A stretch of 64,000 nt of DNA. It comes from CAVURS01 sp963834425. Its GTDB lineage: Bacteria > Actinomycetota > Actinomycetes > Actinomycetales > CAVURS01. A program made the position numbers and the translations under genes. How positions within the stretch are numbered: position 1 is the stretch's first letter; each line of letters begins with the position of its first letter. The notes beneath the pieces are model-generated. The model was not told the DNA's origin, ran no database searches, and worked only from the letters and a program-made list of their open reading frames with translations. Location: contig CAWIBR010000004.1 of assembly GCA_963834425.1 (NCBI GenBank), positions 62,001 through 126,000 of the forward strand, written 5' to 3'. Below are positions 61,705 to 64,000 of this stretch, one piece after another.

Positions 61705-63196
61705 TCAGCCGGCGACGCGTGTGAGGAACGGGAGCAGGTTGTTGAAGAAGACGTTGTTCGGGTAGGCGCCGGCCGGGTCGTTGTGCGCGTAGGTGTTCGC
61801 CGGTTCACGAGCGCGAGGTTGCCGCGCGGGATGCCCGACTGCTGGGCGAGCGCTGTGGCTCCGGTGAGCACGCGCGCGCCGCCGAGACGCGCGCCGAACG
61901 CGTAGATCAGGAGCGACTTCGGAAGCTGGTGGCCCATCGTCGCGTCGACGTCGAGCACCTGCTGCGCAGGGTTGGCGTTGCCGTTGGCCACCGCCGCGGT
62001 GTCGTCGGTGAGGCGCTGCGGGAAGTACCACTCGGTGCCGTCGACGCCGGTCATGCCCGAAGCCCGAGAACATCGTGGCGAAGCGCTGTGATCGGCGTGA
62101 GCGCGCCGGCGCCGTTCCAGCCGTGCACCGGGCCGGCTCGCGGCGAGGCCGGTGCCGAGGTGCGCCTGCGCGGCGAGCGAGGCTCGGCGGCGACGTCGCG
62201 ACGTTGAGCGCGTAGCCGTACTGGCCGGCGTTCGTGACCGGCACCGGCGGCACGATCGTCCTTCGGCAGCAGCCCGACGTCTGCCCGAGCGACGGGTCGT
62301 TCGGCGCGAGCAGCGCGGCGGCCGAGCCGGTGGCGTTGTACACGCCGGCGTACGGCGCGGGGATCCCGCCGAACGTCAGCCACGGCGAGGCGCTCGGCGC
62401 GTCGAGTGCCTTCAGCTCCGCGGTCGCGGCCGCGGCGCTGATCGAGCTCGGGCCGCTGCCGCCGTCGATGTAGACGAGGCCGGCGAGGTCGTCGGCGCCG
62501 GCGCGGCCGCTGAAGTTCCACGTGGCGTAGGCGGTGACGACCGAGCCGCCGAGCGAGTGACCGCCGAGCACCACCTTGCCGCCGAGCGTCCTTCGCGGCG
62601 GCGATCACGCGGTGCAGATCCTCGACCGCGACGTTCATGCCCCACTGCTTCGCGAACTCGACCTGCGACGTCGGGATCAGCTGGAAGTGGTGCGTGATCT
62701 TCGGGTCCTTGAGGTAGCCGAGGTAGTAGTCGTAGAGCCTGCTGCGGCGGTGGCCGTGTGCTGCTTGAACGCGTCGAGCACCGACTGGTCTTCGAGCAGG
62801 TTCTCGCGCCGCTCGACCGACCACACCTGCCAACCGCGGCGCCGTGCTCACGATCCACTTCGCGAGCGGCACGAAGTACGCGCTGCCGGCCGACGTTCCG
62901 GGCTCGAGCACGAGCACGTTCTTCGCGCTCGTCGGCACCGACCTTGATCACGCCGACCTTGTTGTACTTCGCCGGCGTCCCGGGCGCGGCGAAGCCCGTC
63001 ATCCACGTCACGCGGAGTGGCTGCTCCGACGCTGGCGCGGTGGTGCTGGCAGAGTTCGTGCTGGCGGGCGGCGGCGGCGGTGGTGCCCGACTGCGTGCGA
63101 GCCCGACGAGCTGCTGCACGCGGCGAGTGTCAGCACGCCGGCGGTGAGCAGGCCGGCAACGGCACGGCGGGAGCGGCGGGAGCGTGAGTTGGTCAT
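61705..63196 (-). CDS. Alpha/beta-hydrolase lipoprotein, many frameshifts
   Basis: About 490 aa when joined. ATG 63196 starts MTNSRSRRSRRAVAGLLTAG and a lipobox LTLAAC. Blocks in alternating frames read VTWMTGFAAPGTPAKYNKVG, NVLVLEPGTSAGSAYFVPLA, YYLGYLKDPKITHHFQLIPT, then VVLGGHSLGGSVVTAYATWN, where GHSLGG is the nucleophile elbow with the catalytic Ser. LAGLVYIDGG and, at the C-terminus, PNNVFFNNLLPFLTRVAG follow. Secreted esterase/lipase-like. About eight one-base shifts. Confidence 0.7.
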
Positions 63197-63258
63197 CGGC
63201 GCGGGATCGTACGCGCTGCGTGTGGGCCGGACGGTCGCCGGCGCGCCAGACTCGCGGC

Positions 63259-64000
63259 GTGGAGCGGAAGGACCTGCGGTGCGCGCTCGTGTCGCACACC
63301 CACTGGGATCGCGAGTGGTACCGCACGTTCGAGAGCTTCCGCGGCCGGCTCGTCGACGCCGTCGACCGTGTGCTCGACCTGTGCCAGGACGACCCCGGCT
63401 TGCGGTTCGTGCTCGACGGGCAGGCGATCGTGTCGAGGACTATCTCGATGTCCGGCCCGAGCGCCGCGCCGATCTCGACTGGCGTGCCGTGCCGGGCCGC
63501 GTCGGCGATCGGGCCGTGGTACGTGCAACCCGACTCGTTGATCCCACACGGCGAGACGCCATGTGCGCAACCTGCTCGAAGGCCGGCGTGTCGCGAATGA
63601 GTTCGGCCCGGTGTCGGACGTCGCGTACACGCCCGACTCATTCGGGCATCCGGCGCAGTTCCCGCAGCTCTTCGCCGGCTTCGGACTCGACGGCGTTCGT
63701 CTACTGGCGCGGCAACGGCGCCGAGATCGACCGGCTCGGTTCCACGTACGACTGGGTGGCGCCCGACGGTTCGGTGATGCCCGCGTACCAGCTCGCCAAG
63801 GGCTACTTCGGCGCCTCTTCTTGCCGGCGTCGGTCGACGAGGCCGTCGACGCGGCTCGCGCCGCTCGGCGACGAGCTCGCCGACGCGCGACGGCGACTCG
63901 GTGCTGTTCATGAACGGCGTCGACCACGCGCCCCCCGATGCCAACACCGGAGCCGTATGCGACGCGCTCGCCGACGGCAACCGGCTGGACCGTCGACGCG
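63259..64000 (+). CDS. GH38 alpha-mannosidase, partial and frameshifted
   Basis: GTG 63259. RCALVSHTHWDREWYRTFES carries the HxHWDxEW zinc motif of glycoside hydrolase family 38; further blocks in other frames are EDYLDVRPERRADLDWRAVP, RNLLEGRRVANEFGPVSDVA, YTPDSFGHPAQFPQLFAGFG, YWRGNGAEIDRLGSTYDWVA and SVLFMNGVDHAPPDANTGAV. No signal peptide, so cytosolic, like other bacterial mannosidases used in glycan breakdown. Runs off the right edge. At least five one-base shifts in 740 bp. Divergent from the hydrolase gene. Confidence 0.72.

Overview
The window is 64 kb of very GC-rich DNA from an actinobacterium, probably a filamentous or differentiating actinomycete. The evidence is menaquinone synthesis genes beside a System II cytochrome c maturation operon, the rex-hemACD operon order, a BldN-type ECF sigma factor with its membrane anti-sigma factor, a BldC-type small regulator, the tiny ribosomal protein bS22, a DivIVA/FilP-like coiled-coil pair, radA-disA-mutY, and ClpC under a ClgR-like box. 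I see no tRNA, rRNA, CRISPR array, prophage or insertion sequence.

Layout. 0-7 kb: menC (cut by the left edge) divergent from menB, then a hypothetical gene, a cupin, LtrA, menE and menA. 6.9-13.7 kb: DUF4229, a PLDc_N membrane protein and ccsB-resB-ccdA-tlpA-phosphatase-hemL. 13.7-15.9 kb: an XRE regulator, a repeat-rich spacer, and marR divergent from yceI. 16-21.8 kb: rex-hemA-hemC-hemD/cobA-hemB, with a near-consensus Rex operator lying over its promoter, so haem synthesis is tied to NADH/NAD+. 21.8-28 kb: a glutaredoxin-like protein, a HAD phosphatase, the BldN/RsbN-like pair, an acyltransferase plus epimerase pair, bS22 and a BldC-like protein. 28-38 kb: AcuC, GNAT, proC, proline dehydrogenase, a TIM-barrel isomerase, Ppx/GppA, a Cys-rich protein, a methyltransferase, a long inverted-repeat element, an amine oxidase and a small membrane protein. 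37-41 kb: radA, disA, mutY. 41-44 kb: two coiled-coil polarity or cytoskeletal proteins. 44-52 kb: a MacAB-type exporter locus with two membrane-fusion proteins and two DUF5666-like proteins. 52-56 kb: tetR divergent from a reductase-reductase-acyl ligase operon. 56-59 kb: clpC. 59-64 kb: a badly frameshifted tail holding a sensor/GGDEF-type N-terminus, an unknown lipoprotein, an alpha/beta-hydrolase lipoprotein and a GH38 alpha-mannosidase.

Two whole-window patterns matter to a user. First, about fourteen genes have a TANNNT -10 hexamer 6-8 nt before the start codon, which is the signature of leaderless transcription; I used it to choose several starts. Second, many conserved genes, including clpC, contain one-base shifts, often at C/G runs. 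These look like sequencing indels rather than real pseudogenes. Their density rises sharply after about 59.2 kb, and homology breaks near 60.37 kb, so the last 3.6 kb may be a misjoin or an unpolished contig end. Genes marked frameshifted should be read as probably intact in the organism.

I found no single clearly undescribed system. The best candidates for novelty are the monoderm MacAB locus with its paired Cys-repeat lipoprotein, the TetR-controlled reductase/ligase operon, and the unexplained structured or repeated intergenic elements at 14.4, 35.3 and 45.7 kb.
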